Assembly (NCBI RefSeq): GCF_019195435.1
Contig: NZ_CP078069.1
Coordinates: 248,001 to 312,000 of the forward strand
DNA from: Comamonas sp. NLF-1-9
GTDB taxonomy: Bacteria > Pseudomonadota > Gammaproteobacteria > Burkholderiales > Burkholderiaceae_C
Direction: 5' to 3'
DNA length: 64,000 nucleotides
The translations under genes were made by a program, and so were the position numbers. The notes below the pieces were generated by a model. It was not told the DNA's origin and did not search any database. It worked only from the letters and a program-made list of their open reading frames with translations. Each line of letters opens with the position of its first letter. The first letter of the stretch is position 1. Positions 44,720 through 54,195 of this stretch are shown here, piece after piece.

Positions 44720-45624
44720 GGGGATTTTTGGGTCGTGGTGGCCGAGCGGGTTCGCAGCACGCCGGCGGCGATCGCGCTCAGCACGATGAGCGCCATGCCC
44801 AGCCAGGCGATGAGCGGCAGGTATTCGCCGAACACCAGCATGCTGTAGATGCTGGCGAAAATCAGGCCCGAGTATTGCAGGTTGGCCACCAGCAGCGTGC
44901 CCCGGCTGCTCGATGCGCGCGAGAAGGCCATGGTCATGCACAGCTGCCCGCCCGCAGCGAACAAGCCCAGCGGCAAAAGCCAGAGCGCAGGCCAGCCCGC
45001 AAAGGCCGACACGCCGGTGAACGCCATCGCGCCCAGGCCGGCAACGCTGCAGCCCAGCGCGAAGTAGAAGACGGTGCGCGTCTCCGGCTCGCCCAGGCGC
45101 GACAGCGCCACGACCTGCATGTAAGCGAGCGCCGCGCACATGCCGCCTAGCAGCCCGACCACGGCGGCAAAGCCCTGGTTGCCGTCCACCGTGGGCCTGA
45201 GCATCATCACCACGCCGACAAAGCCCAGCAGCACGCAGGCCACGAGCGTGAGCGGCACCGGCGGGCGCGGCTGGGCGCCCGAGGGGCGCCAGCTCAGCAT
45301 CGCGCCCCCGACGATGAAGGCGGCGATCCAGACGCTGCTCATGTAGCCAAAAGTCATGGCCGTGGGCAGCGGCAGCCAGATGATGGCGTAGAACGATGCG
45401 GCGAGCGCGGTCACGCCGATGAAGCTGCGCCAGGCGTGCATGCCCGGGTAGCGCGTCTTGAGCGCGATGCCCTGGCGGCGCGCCAGCCACCAGAGCATGG
45501 CCATGCTGATCAGGCCGCGCCAGAACACCATCTCGAAGGCGGTGAAATGCGGCGCCGCCAGCTTCACGCAGACCCCCATGCTGGCGAAGAAGAAGGCCGC
45601 CAGAACCATCCACAGCGCTTGCAT
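44716..45624 (-). CDS. EamA (DMT) family transporter
   Basis: A 302-residue exporter-type protein with ten predicted TM helices in two EamA repeats. The ATG at 45624 gives MQALWMVLAAFFFASMGVCV, a typical first helix; the longer frame to 45663 runs into a repeat. First half ends near LLGFVGVVMMLRP, second begins AVVGLLGGMCAALAYMQVVA. Substrates in this family are amino acids and other small metabolites. The sulfurtransferase gene is coupled to it. Confidence 0.88.
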   Translation of the reverse strand: MQALWMVLAAFFFASMGVCVKLAAPHFTAFEMVFWRGLISMAMLWWLARRQGIALKTRYPGMHAWRSFIGVTALAASFYAIIWLPLPTAMTFGYMSSVWIAAFIVGGAMLSWRPSGAQPRPPVPLTLVACVLLGFVGVVMMLRPTVDGNQGFAAVVGLLGGMCAALAYMQVVALSRLGEPETRTVFYFALGCSVAGLGAMAFTGVSAFAGWPALWLLPLGLFAAGGQLCMTMAFSRASSSRGTLLVANLQYSGLIFASIYSMLVFGEYLPLIAWLGMALIVLSAIAAGVLRTRSATTTQKSP

Positions 45625-45628
45625 GGGG

Positions 45629-45687
45629 TTTTGAATGAAATGCGGCCCAAACGCTTGCGGCACAAGCGCTGGCAGCTATGGTTTCAG
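45629..45687. repeat. Interspersed hairpin repeat, copy 5
   Basis: TTTTGAATGAAATGCGGCCC, AAACGCTTGCGGCACAAGCG and CTGGCAGCTATGGTTTCAGG. The stem CGCTTG/CAAGCG is perfect. It fills the gap between the oxygenase stop and the EamA start on the minus strand. Confidence 0.78.
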
Positions 45688-45692
45688 GGGGT

Positions 45693-46823
45693 TTACAGCG
45701 CGTCGCCCATTCTGGCGCGGTACCACTCGTGAAAGTGGCGCATGCCGTCTTCCAGCGGGCTCTGGTAGGGGCCGACCTCATTCGCCCCGCGCTCGAGCAG
45801 CGCGCGCCTGCCCTGGTCCTCGCGCTCGCCTATCTCGTCGTCCTCGATCGCGGTTTCCATGTAGGCGGCCTGCTGCGCCTCGATGAACTCGCGCTCGAAA
45901 GCGTGAATTTCCTCGGGGTAGTAGAACTCGACCAGGTTCAGCGTCTTCTGCGGCCCCATCGGATGCACCGTGGAGACGGTGAGCACGTGCGGATACCACT
46001 CGACCATGATGTGCGGGTAGTAGGTGAGCCAGATCGCGCCGCGCTCGGGCTTTTCGCCGCCGCGGTAGCGCAGCAGCACCTCGTGCCAGAGCTTGTAGGC
46101 GTCGGTGCCGGGCTTGCCGAAGGTCGGCGCCACGCCCACGGTCTGCACCGAGTATTCGCGCTCGAACTGCCAGTGCAGGTCATCGACAGTGACGAAGTTG
46201 CCCAGGCCCGGGTGGAAGGGGCCAACGTGGTAGTCCTCCAGATAAATCTCGATGAAGGTCTTCCAGTTGTAGTTGCACTCATGCATCTCGGCGCGGTCGA
46301 ACACGTAGCCGTCAAACGACAGGTCGGCGGCCACGCCCATGCCGGCGAGATCAAGGGCGATGTCGCGCCCGTTGTCCTCGAACAGCAGGCCGTTCCATTC
46401 ACGCAGCGGCCAGCTCTGCAGGTTCAAGCCCGGGTTGCTGGCAAAGTGCGGCGCGCCCAGCAGCTTGCCGCCGCCGTCATAGGTCCAGCGGTGAATGGGG
46501 CAGACGATGTTGCCTCCCGCGTGGCCCTTGCCTTCAGTGTTCAGGTTGCCCTGGCCGCTCAGCATCAGCGCCTGGCGGTGGCGGCAGCAGTTGGAGATGA
46601 GCTGGATCTTTCCTTCGGGGCTGCGCACCAGCGCCCGCCCGCCCTTTTCCTGCGCCAGCACGTAGTAGTCGCCCGGCTCGGGCGCATTCAGGCTGTGGCC
46701 GACGTAGCGCGGCCCGGGCGCGAAGAGCAGCGCACGCTCGCGCCGGCACAAGGCCTCGTCGAAGTAGCTGGAAACCGGGAGTTGGCTGGCGGCCTGCTGC
46801 AGTTGAAGACTTAAATCAGACAT
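45693..46823 (-). CDS. Rieske non-heme iron oxygenase, alpha subunit
   Basis: A 376-residue oxygenase large subunit. The Rieske [2Fe-2S] site is NCCRHRQAL with CPIHRWTY (Cys-x-His and Cys-x2-His); the mononuclear iron site is EDYHVGPFHPG, with the bridging/ligand acids EIYLEDYH just before. It resembles aromatic-ring-hydroxylating and choline/carnitine-type Rieske oxygenases; the reductase is not encoded next to it. ATG 46823 gives MSDLSLQLQQAASQLPVSSY; the frame to 46868 is not favoured. Substrate unknown. Confidence 0.9.
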   Translation of the reverse strand: MSDLSLQLQQAASQLPVSSYFDEALCRRERALLFAPGPRYVGHSLNAPEPGDYYVLAQEKGGRALVRSPEGKIQLISNCCRHRQALMLSGQGNLNTEGKGHAGGNIVCPIHRWTYDGGGKLLGAPHFASNPGLNLQSWPLREWNGLLFEDNGRDIALDLAGMGVAADLSFDGYVFDRAEMHECNYNWKTFIEIYLEDYHVGPFHPGLGNFVTVDDLHWQFEREYSVQTVGVAPTFGKPGTDAYKLWHEVLLRYRGGEKPERGAIWLTYYPHIMVEWYPHVLTVSTVHPMGPQKTLNLVEFYYPEEIHAFEREFIEAQQAAYMETAIEDDEIGEREDQGRRALLERGANEVGPYQSPLEDGMRHFHEWYRARMGDAL

Positions 46824-47072
46824 GGATGTCGTGACCTGAAGCCCCCCACAGGGAGGTGGCGCGTGCATGCACGGGCCCGAGAAAACGAAACCGGCAAGGG
46901 CACGGCATGCCGAAGCCGGTCTGGGCGAAAGCGGCGATTATAAAGGCGGGGCCTGGTGCGCGCCGGCGCGCGCCCCTCGCGCAGGCGCGCACCATCGGGG
47001 ACTTGCCCAGCGTCGCCCTAAAATGTCCCGTTCCGTTCGCCAGCCGCTGGCGCGTTTGCGTTGGATCTGCCC

Positions 47073-47312
47073 ATGCCCAAGGCCCTTGCCAAGACCCCCC
47101 CCGCCGAACCTGAAAGCTATGAGGCAGCGCTGCAAGAGCTCGAGGCTCTGGTCGCGCGCATCGAAGCGGGGCAGTTGCCGCTCGAGCAGATGCTCGCGAG
47201 CTACCAGCGCGGCGCGCAGCTGCTGCAGTTCTGCCGCCAGCGGCTGGACGCGGTGCAGGAGCAGATCAAGCTGCTCGACGGCGGGGCGCTCAAGCCATGG
47301 ACTCCCGAGTGA
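47073..47312 (+). CDS. xseB: Exodeoxyribonuclease VII small subunit
   Basis: A 79-residue XseB subunit of the nuclease that degrades single-stranded DNA. It has the family core [20 protein letters not shown] and [20 protein letters not shown]. An in-frame TTG at 47061 is a possible alternative start. Its 3' end overlaps ispA by 16 bp, so the two are coupled. Confidence 0.93.
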   Translation: MPKALAKTPPAEPESYEAALQELEALVARIEAGQLPLEQMLASYQRGAQLLQFCRQRLDAVQEQIKLLDGGALKPWTPE

Positions 47313-48211
47313 CGCCGGGCAGCGCCAACGCTTTCGTGGCCGCCGACTGGGTGCGCGAGGCGCAGCAGCGCGTGGAGCAGGCGCTCTCGGACTGGGTGCC
47401 AGCCATCACCCCGGCCGACCTCGGCGTGGCCATGCGCTATGCGGTGATGGGCGGCGGCAAGCGCCTGCGCCCGTTGCTGGTGCTCGCTGCCTGCATGGCG
47501 GTGCGCGGCAACCACGACGCGGCGCTGCGCGCGGCCTGCGCGGTGGAGCTGATCCATGCCTATTCCCTGGTGCACGACGACCTGCCCTGCATGGACAACG
47601 ACGTGCTGCGCCGCGGCAAACCCACGGCGCACGTGCAGTTCGGCGAGGCGCGCGCGCTGCTGGCCGGCGACGCCCTGCAGGCCCTGGCCTTTGAGCTGCT
47701 GACCCCGCCCGAGGGCGTGCCGCCAGCCATGCAGGCCGAGCTGTGCCGCCTGCTGGCGCGCGCTGCCGGCGCCCACGGCATGGCGGGCGGCCAGGCGATA
47801 GACCTGGCCAGCGTCGGCCGGGCGCTCGGTCAGGGCCAGCTCAGCGAGATGCACCGGCTCAAGACCGGCGCTCTGCTGCAGGCCAGCGTGCTCATGGGCG
47901 CGGCCTGCGGCGCGGTGGACGTGCGTGCACGCCAGGCGCTGGCGCAGTATGGTGCGGCCCTGGGCCTGGCGTTCCAGGTGGTGGACGACGTGCTCGACTG
48001 CACCCAGGATTCGGCTACGCTGGGCAAGACGGCGGGCAAGGACGCGGCCTGCGGCAAGCCTACCTTCGTCTCGCTCATGGGGCTCGAAGGGGCGCGTGCG
48101 CACGCGCAGGAGCTGCTCGATGAAGCGCGCCAGGTGCTGCGCACCAGCGGCCTGGTCGAAACCCAGGCGCTGGTGGCGCTGGCCGAGATGGTGGTGGAGC
48201 GCCAGCACTGA
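47297..48211 (+). CDS. ispA: Farnesyl diphosphate synthase (polyprenyl synthetase)
   Basis: A 304-residue synthase that condenses IPP with DMAPP and GPP to make geranyl and farnesyl diphosphate. The first aspartate-rich motif is [12 protein letters not shown] (DDxxxxD) near residue 95 and the second is [11 protein letters not shown] near 230, with the GGKRLRP phosphate-binding segment near 50. The start ATG 47297 lies within xseB. It precedes dxs by 78 bp, as in many proteobacteria. Confidence 0.94.
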   Translation: MDSRVTPGSANAFVAADWVREAQQRVEQALSDWVPAITPADLGVAMRYAVMGGGKRLRPLLVLAACMAVRGNHDAALRAACAVELIHAYSLVHDDLPCMDNDVLRRGKPTAHVQFGEARALLAGDALQALAFELLTPPEGVPPAMQAELCRLLARAAGAHGMAGGQAIDLASVGRALGQGQLSEMHRLKTGALLQASVLMGAACGAVDVRARQALAQYGAALGLAFQVVDDVLDCTQDSATLGKTAGKDAACGKPTFVSLMGLEGARAHAQELLDEARQVLRTSGLVETQALVALAEMVVERQH

Positions 48212-48228
48212 GCAGGCCATGCGCGGAA

Positions 48229-48287
48229 TTTTAATGAAATCGGGCTGTAACGCTTGACATACAAGCGCTTGCAGCTATCAAAACAGG
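48229..48287. repeat. Interspersed hairpin repeat, copy 6 (dxs leader)
   Basis: TTTTAATGAAATCGGGCTGT, AACGCTTGACATACAAGCGC and TTGCAGCTATCAAAACAGG. Its perfect stem is CGCTTG/CAAGCG. It ends two bases before the dxs ATG at 48290, so its AAACAGGA end provides the only Shine-Dalgarno-like bases of dxs. Confidence 0.78.
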
Positions 48288-48289
48288 AT

Positions 48290-50191
48290 ATGGCGACTAC
48301 CGAATACCCCTTGCTCGAGAGCGTGAACGACCCCGTGGACCTGCGCAGCCTCACGCGCGCGCAGCTCAAGCAACTGGCCGACGAGTTGCGCGCCTTCGTG
48401 CTGCAAAGCGTGGCCAGGACTGGCGGGCATTTGTCGTCCAACCTCGGCGTGGTCGAACTCACGATCGCGCTGCACGCGGTCTTCAATACGCCCGAAGACC
48501 GCCTGGTCTGGGACGTGGGTCACCAGTCCTATCCGCACAAGATCCTCACCGGCCGACGCGCTCGCATGGGCACGCTGCGCCAGCTCGGCGGCCTGTCGGG
48601 TTTTCCGATGCGCTCGGAGAGCCCTTACGACACCTTCGGCACCGCGCATTCCTCGACCAGCATCTCCGCCGCCCTGGGCATGGCGGTGGCCGCGCGGCAA
48701 AAGGGCGAGGAGCGCCACGCGATCGCGGTCATAGGCGACGGCGCGATGACCGCCGGCATGGCCTTCGAGGCGCTGAACAACGCCGGCGTGGCCGACGCCA
48801 ATCTGCTCGTCATCCTGAACGACAACGACATGAGCATCAGCCCGCCGGTGGGCGCGCTCAACCGCTACCTGGCGCAGCTCATGAGCGGGCGCTTTTATGC
48901 CAAGGCGCGCGACGTGGGCAAGAGCGTGCTGCGCGGCGTGCCGCCGCTGCTGGAGCTGGCCAAGCGCCTGGAGCAGCAGGCCAAGGGCATGGTGGTGCCG
49001 GCCACGCTGTTCGAGAACTTCGGCTTCAACTACATCGGCCCGATCGACGGGCACGACCTCGATTCGCTGATTCCGACGCTGGAGAACATCAAAGGCCTCA
49101 AAGGCCCGCAGTTCCTGCACGTGGTCACGAAGAAGGGCCAGGGCTACAAGCTGGCCGAGGCCGACCCGGTGGCCTACCACGGCCCGGGCAAGTTCGACCC
49201 CCAGATCGGCCTGGTCAAGCCCGAGGCGCCCGCGCGCCAGACCTTCACCCAGGTCTTCGGCCAATGGCTGTGCGACATGGCAGACAAGGACGAGCGCCTG
49301 GTCGCCATCACGCCGGCGATGCGCGAGGGTTCGGGCATGGTCGAGTTCGAGCGGCGCTTTCCCGGGCGCTACCACGACGTGGGCATCGCCGAGCAGCACG
49401 CGGTGACTTTCGCGGCGGGCCTGGCCTGCGAGGGGCTCAAGCCGGTGGTGGCGATCTATTCCACGTTTTTGCAGCGCGGCTACGACCAGCTGATCCACGA
49501 CGTGGCGCTGCAGAATCTGCCCGTCGTGTTCGCGCTCGACCGTGCGGGCATCGTCGGCGCCGATGGCGCAACGCATTGCGGGGCCTTTGACATTGCCTAC
49601 GCGCGCTGCATCCCCAACATGGCCGTGGCCTGCCCGGCCGATGAGCGCGAATGCCGCCAGTTGCTCAGCAGCGCCTTTGCGCAAGACCATCCGGTCACCG
49701 TGCGCTATCCGCGCGGCGCCGGCGTGGGCGTGGCGCCGCTGCCCGCGCTCGACGGTCTGCCCTATGGCAAGGGCGAGCTGCGCCGCCAGGGCCAGCGGGT
49801 GGCCATCCTGGCCTTCGGCACGCTGCTGTACCCGGCGCTCGAAGCCGCCGAGCGGCTGAACGCCACGGTGCTCAACATGCGCTGGGCCAAGCCGCTCGAT
49901 ACCGAGCTGCTGGCGCGCACCATTGCCACGCACGAGGCGCTGGTCACGGTGGAAGAGGGCGTGGTCATGGGCGGTGCGGGCAGCGCCGTACTCGAATGGC
50001 TCGCGCAGCAAGGCAGCGTGCTGCCGCTGCTGCAACTGGGCCTGCCCGATGCCTTCATCGAACACGGCGACCCGGCCCGGCTGCTGTCGCTGCTGGGGCT
50101 GGATGCGGCGGGGCTGGAGCGCAGCATCCGCCGGCGTTATCCGGCGCTGGTGGCACCGGCCCCGGCCCTGCGCGCCGTCGGTGAACATTGA
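48290..50191 (+). CDS. dxs: 1-deoxy-D-xylulose-5-phosphate synthase
   Basis: A 633-residue ThDP enzyme that joins pyruvate and glyceraldehyde-3-phosphate, the first and controlling step of the MEP pathway. Family signatures run the whole length: [56 protein letters not shown] (ThDP-metal site) and [15 protein letters not shown]. The ATG at 48290 gives [20 protein letters not shown], the form found in Comamonadaceae; the in-frame start at 48254 would translate twelve residues of repeat. Confidence 0.96.
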   Translation: MATTEYPLLESVNDPVDLRSLTRAQLKQLADELRAFVLQSVARTGGHLSSNLGVVELTIALHAVFNTPEDRLVWDVGHQSYPHKILTGRRARMGTLRQLGGLSGFPMRSESPYDTFGTAHSSTSISAALGMAVAARQKGEERHAIAVIGDGAMTAGMAFEALNNAGVADANLLVILNDNDMSISPPVGALNRYLAQLMSGRFYAKARDVGKSVLRGVPPLLELAKRLEQQAKGMVVPATLFENFGFNYIGPIDGHDLDSLIPTLENIKGLKGPQFLHVVTKKGQGYKLAEADPVAYHGPGKFDPQIGLVKPEAPARQTFTQVFGQWLCDMADKDERLVAITPAMREGSGMVEFERRFPGRYHDVGIAEQHAVTFAAGLACEGLKPVVAIYSTFLQRGYDQLIHDVALQNLPVVFALDRAGIVGADGATHCGAFDIAYARCIPNMAVACPADERECRQLLSSAFAQDHPVTVRYPRGAGVGVAPLPALDGLPYGKGELRRQGQRVAILAFGTLLYPALEAAERLNATVLNMRWAKPLDTELLARTIATHEALVTVEEGVVMGGAGSAVLEWLAQQGSVLPLLQLGLPDAFIEHGDPARLLSLLGLDAAGLERSIRRRYPALVAPAPALRAVGEH

Positions 50192-50342
50192 TGTGCCCGA
50201 TCTTGCATTTGCGCCTGGTTACTTGCGATAACATGGCGCGTTGAGTGGCCGGGGAGCGCCGCCGGCAGCGCATGCTGCGCGGGCAGTGCACGTCCATTCG
50301 GTCGTGTCTGGCATTTCATTTTTTCAACAAGGAGTCAAGCCC

Positions 50343-51425
50343 ATGGATCGTCGTTCCCTCATCAAGAATGCCGGCATTGCCGGCGTGCTGGCCACCGGCA
50401 TCGCGCCCGCGGTGCATGCCCAGGAAACCGTGCGCTGGCGTCTGGCCACGAGCTTTCCCAAGGCGCTGGAAACCCTGCACGGCTGCGCCGTGAAGTTCGC
50501 CGAAACCGTCAAGGCCATGTCGGGCGGCAAGTTTGAAGTCTCGGTGCACGCCGCGGGCGAGCTGATCCCGGCCTTCGGCATCGTTGATGCGCTGGCCGAC
50601 GACTCGATCGAAATGGGCGAGACCGCTGCCTACTACTACACCGGCAAGGACCCGTCCTTTGCCTTCAGCTGCGCCATTCCCTTTGGTTTCACCGCGCAGC
50701 AGAACCAGGCCTGGAAGCTGCATGGCAATGGCCACAAGCTGCTTGACGCCTTGTTCGAGAAGTACAACTTCCATGCGCGCAGCGCGCTCAACACCGGCAC
50801 GCAGATGGGCGGCTGGTACCGCAAGGAGATGAACAAGCCCGAGGACTTCAAGGGCCTGAAGATGCGTCTGGGCGGCGGCGTATTCGGTGAATCCATGGCC
50901 AAGCTCGGCGTGGTGTCGCAGAACATGCCCGGCGGCGACGTCTACCAGGCGCTGGAAAAGGGCACGTTGGACGCGGCCGAGTTCGTCGGCCCCTACGACG
51001 ACGCCAAGATGGGCTGGAACAAGGTGGCCAAGTACTACTACTACGGCGGCTGGTGGGAAGGCGGCGCCGACCTGGAGTTCTTCATCAACAACAAGGCCTA
51101 CGCCAAGCTCTCGCCCGAATACAAGGCCATGGTCAATGCGGCCATGGACGTGGCCTACAACGACGGCACCTCCAAGTACCTGTACCTGAACCCGATCGCG
51201 CTCAAGCAACTGGTGGCCAGCGGCACCCAGCTCAAGCGCTTCAACAAGGAGATCGTGCAGGCCGGCTTCAACGCCGCGCAAGAGGTCTACGCCGAGCACA
51301 GCGCCAAGGACCCGCAGTTCAAGAAGATCTACGACGACATCCGCAACTTCCAGCGCGACCAGATCCTCTGGAACCGCATCTCGGAGCTGGTGTTCACCCA
51401 GGACATGGCCTCGCTCAAGATCTGA
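50343..51425 (+). CDS. TRAP transporter substrate-binding protein (DctP family)
   Basis: A 360-residue periplasmic receptor of a TRAP-type importer. The signal MDRRSLIKNAGIAGVLATGI is a Tat-like twin-arginine leader cut near VHAQE. Mature DctP-family text includes VRWRLATSFPKALETLHGCA, MRLGGGVFGESMAKLGVVSQ and GTLDAAEFVGPYDDAKMGWN, as in receptors that bind carboxylates (the conserved Arg in KMRLGG). Shine-Dalgarno CAAGGAG precedes the ATG. A two-way terminator separates it from the convergent permease genes. Confidence 0.92.
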   Translation: MDRRSLIKNAGIAGVLATGIAPAVHAQETVRWRLATSFPKALETLHGCAVKFAETVKAMSGGKFEVSVHAAGELIPAFGIVDALADDSIEMGETAAYYYTGKDPSFAFSCAIPFGFTAQQNQAWKLHGNGHKLLDALFEKYNFHARSALNTGTQMGGWYRKEMNKPEDFKGLKMRLGGGVFGESMAKLGVVSQNMPGGDVYQALEKGTLDAAEFVGPYDDAKMGWNKVAKYYYYGGWWEGGADLEFFINNKAYAKLSPEYKAMVNAAMDVAYNDGTSKYLYLNPIALKQLVASGTQLKRFNKEIVQAGFNAAQEVYAEHSAKDPQFKKIYDDIRNFQRDQILWNRISELVFTQDMASLKI

Positions 51426-51467
51426 GTGCCGAGCGCGCCCCGCACGGGTCGCTTCCGGAAAAAAAAG

Positions 51468-51501
51468 AGACCGCAGCCGTGATGGCTGCGGTCTTTTTTT
51501 T
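51468..51501. terminator. Bidirectional intrinsic terminator
   Basis: AGACCGCAGCC, loop GTGAT and GGCTGCGGTCT form an eleven-pair perfect stem with eight T on the plus side and eight A before it (51459-51466), so it can stop both the receptor transcript and the convergent TRAP permease transcript. Confidence 0.93.
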
Positions 51502-51544
51502 GTCCGCACGCCGCCACGCAGCGGCGCGTGCGGCCTGCCTGGCG

Positions 51545-53401
51545 CTACTTGCGCAAGGATTCCTGGATCGCCTTCATCGGGTCCTCGGGCTCCCCGCCGA
51601 CCGGGCCGAAGGCGCCGTCTTGCGCCGCCCCCGGCAGGCCGGAGCCGCCCTGCGGCGCGCTGCTGGCGCCGCCGCCATCTGCGGGCGCGGGCGCGGGCGT
51701 GGACTGCTCGAACAGCCCGGGCAGGCTGTTGAAGTCCGAGTTGCGCTCGGTCTCGTTCAAGTCCTGCAGCATCTGCTGCTGCACCGCGTTCATGTCCACC
51801 TGCACCGGTTTGTCGAGTCCGCCGGTGACCAGCGCCGGGAAGGCAATCATCAGCGCCACCATGGTCAGCTGCAGCAGCAGGAAGGGGATCGCGCCCTTGT
51901 AGATCTGCATGGTCGTGACCGGCTCCATGGTCTTGCCGGTGTGCGTGTCCACATAGGGCTTTTCAGGCGCGACCGAGCGCAGGTAGAACAGCGCAAAGCC
52001 GAACGGCGGGTGCAGGAAGGAGGTCTGCATGTTCACCGCCAGCAGCACGCCAAACCAGATCAGGTCTATGCCCATCTTGTCGGCAATCGGGGCCAGCACC
52101 GGGACGACGATGAACGACAGTTCAAAGAAGTCCAGGAAGAAGGCCAGGAAGAACACCATGATGTTCACGAAGATCAGGAAGCCGAGCTGCCCGCCGGGCA
52201 GCTTGGACAGCAGGTGCTCGACCCAGACCGGGCCGTCGGCCGCCTGGAACACCATGCTGAAGATCGTCGCGCCCACCAGGATGAACATCACGAAGGACGC
52301 CAGCTTGGTGGTGGTATCGAGCGCCTGGCGCAGTAGCTTCCAGGACAGGCGCTTGCGCATGGTGGCCATGATCAAGGCGCCCATTGCGCCCATGGCGCCG
52401 CCTTCCGTGGGGGTGGCCACGCCGAGGAAGATGGTTCCCAGCACCAGGAAGATGAGCAGCAGCGGCGGAATCAGCACGAAGGTCACGCGCTCGGCCAGCT
52501 TGGACAGCAGACCCAGGCCGGTGACGCGGTTGATCACCGCGATCAGCCAGCCGACAAAGCTGCCGCCGCACATGGCCACGACGATCTTCTCGTCGGTGGG
52601 CACGAACTCGACCAGCTCGCCCTGCCACCAGGTATGGATGGCGGTCATCTCGTGCGCCAGCAGCACGCCCACGGCCACGCAGAAGACGAACAGCACGGTC
52701 AGCGAGGTGTAGCCGTGGCTGCCGCTGGGCTCGATGAAGGTGCGCGCCTCGGGCGGCAGGGCCGGCACGGTCTTGGGCTTGAAGATGGCCAGCCCCACCA
52801 CCCACAGGATGTACAGCCCCATCAGCGTGAAGCCCGGGATGAAGGCGCCCTTGTACATGTCGCCCACGCTCTTGCCCATCTGGTCGGCCAGCACGATGAG
52901 CACGAGCGACGGCGGGATGATCTGCGCGAGCGTCCCCGAAGCGGCGATCACCCCGCTGGCCAGACTGCGGCTGTAGCCGTAGCGCAGCATGATGGGCATG
53001 GAAATGAGACCCATCGAGATGACCGAAGCCGCGACGACGCCGGTCGTGGCCGCCAGCATCGCGCCGACCAGCACCACGGCGAGCGCCAGGCCGCCGCGCA
53101 TCGGCCCGAACACCTGACCGACAGAGTCCAGCAGATCTTCGGCCATGCCACTGCGCTCAAGAATCAAGCCCATGAGCGTGAAGAAGGGCACGGCCAGCAG
53201 CGTCTCGTTGGCCATGATGCCGATCAGGCGCAGCGGCAGCACCGAGAGGATGGCGGTGGGAAAGATGTCCAGATAGACCCCGAGCGCGCCGAAGGCCAGG
53301 CCCGCCGCGCCCAGCGAAAACGCCACCGGAAAGCCCAGGATCAGAAAGCAGATCAGCCCGATGAACATGATCGGGGCGAAGTTGGAAGCAATGAATTGCA
53401 T
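51545..53401 (-). CDS. TRAP transporter large permease subunit (DctM family)
   Basis: A 618-residue inner-membrane permease of the IT superfamily. It starts MQFIASNFAPIMFIGLICFL and has motifs such as PFFTLMGLILERSGMAEDLL, GTLAQIIPPSLVLIVLADQM and FLGVATPTEGGAMGAMGALI. The usual DctM is about 430 residues; this belongs to a longer subgroup with a hydrophilic insert near 220-290, and the last 85 residues (DKPVQVDMNAVQQQMLQDLN, then Pro/Gly/Ala-rich) form an extra cytoplasmic or periplasmic tail. dctQ-like gene precedes it by 19 bp. Confidence 0.92.
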   Translation of the reverse strand: MQFIASNFAPIMFIGLICFLILGFPVAFSLGAAGLAFGALGVYLDIFPTAILSVLPLRLIGIMANETLLAVPFFTLMGLILERSGMAEDLLDSVGQVFGPMRGGLALAVVLVGAMLAATTGVVAASVISMGLISMPIMLRYGYSRSLASGVIAASGTLAQIIPPSLVLIVLADQMGKSVGDMYKGAFIPGFTLMGLYILWVVGLAIFKPKTVPALPPEARTFIEPSGSHGYTSLTVLFVFCVAVGVLLAHEMTAIHTWWQGELVEFVPTDEKIVVAMCGGSFVGWLIAVINRVTGLGLLSKLAERVTFVLIPPLLLIFLVLGTIFLGVATPTEGGAMGAMGALIMATMRKRLSWKLLRQALDTTTKLASFVMFILVGATIFSMVFQAADGPVWVEHLLSKLPGGQLGFLIFVNIMVFFLAFFLDFFELSFIVVPVLAPIADKMGIDLIWFGVLLAVNMQTSFLHPPFGFALFYLRSVAPEKPYVDTHTGKTMEPVTTMQIYKGAIPFLLLQLTMVALMIAFPALVTGGLDKPVQVDMNAVQQQMLQDLNETERNSDFNSLPGLFEQSTPAPAPADGGGASSAPQGGSGLPGAAQDGAFGPVGGEPEDPMKAIQESLRK

Positions 53402-53420
53402 GGCTGCGTGCTCCGGCGTG

Positions 53421-54044
53421 TCAGTGGGCCGGAGCCTGGCTGGGCCCGGGCTTGGCAGCCTTGGCAGCGCTTTCCTGGCGCAGCGCCTCGATCAGCTCCT
53501 GCTCGTCCGATTTCTCATCGGGCTTGATGGTCGGATCCGGCCCCTTGCCCAGCGCGAAGGCAATGCACTTGATCAGTTCCGACCAGCCCTGCAGCAGCAG
53601 CAGCGTGAAGCCCAGCGGCAGGGCCAGCCACACCGGCCAGCGGATCAGGCCGCCGGGGTTGTTCGACATCTCGCCGCTCTGGTACATCTGCAGGGTCAGC
53701 GGCGTGACGTAGTACAACACCATCAGGCACACCGGCGTGAGGAAGAACACCAGGCCGAACATCTCTATGGCCAGTTGCACCTTCTTGGGGAAGTGGCTGT
53801 TGAGCACGTCGATGCGCACGTGCTCGCGCTTGAGCAGCGTATAGCCGGCGGCAATCAGGAAAGACCAGGCAAACAGATACCACTGCACCTCGAGAAAACC
53901 GTTGGAGCTGTAGTTGAAGATCTTGCGGATCACCGCGTTGACGGCGCTGATCACGGTCGCGCCGAAAATCAGCCAGATCGCGTACTTGCCGATAAACATG
54001 TTGAGTCTGTCTATGGCCCGCGATAGCGAGAGCAAAGCCTGCAT
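53421..54044 (-). CDS. TRAP transporter small permease subunit (DctQ family)
   Basis: A 207-residue four-TM subunit that pairs with the large permease. ATG 54044 gives MQALLSLSRAIDRLNMFIGK. The motif region VQWYLFAWSFLIAAGYTLLK and EHVRIDVLNSHFPKKVQLAI is typical of DctQ. The C-terminal 50 residues are charged and Ala/Lys-rich (SDEQELIEALRQESAAKAAK). First gene of the minus-strand permease pair; the 150 bp up to modC show no other feature I can name. Confidence 0.9.
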   Translation of the reverse strand: MQALLSLSRAIDRLNMFIGKYAIWLIFGATVISAVNAVIRKIFNYSSNGFLEVQWYLFAWSFLIAAGYTLLKREHVRIDVLNSHFPKKVQLAIEMFGLVFFLTPVCLMVLYYVTPLTLQMYQSGEMSNNPGGLIRWPVWLALPLGFTLLLLQGWSELIKCIAFALGKGPDPTIKPDEKSDEQELIEALRQESAAKAAKPGPSQAPAH

Positions 54045-54195
54045 GGTGTCTCCAAAAAAACCGCTGGGCATGCGTGCCACTGGCGGGCCGTCATGCAACT
54101 GGCGCGGCCGTGCACGCATCCGCTGCGGGGCGTGCAGGCAACAGAGGCAGGATTCTAAGGGCCTGCCTTGCGTGTAACTGAATTTGTCGCGGCGT

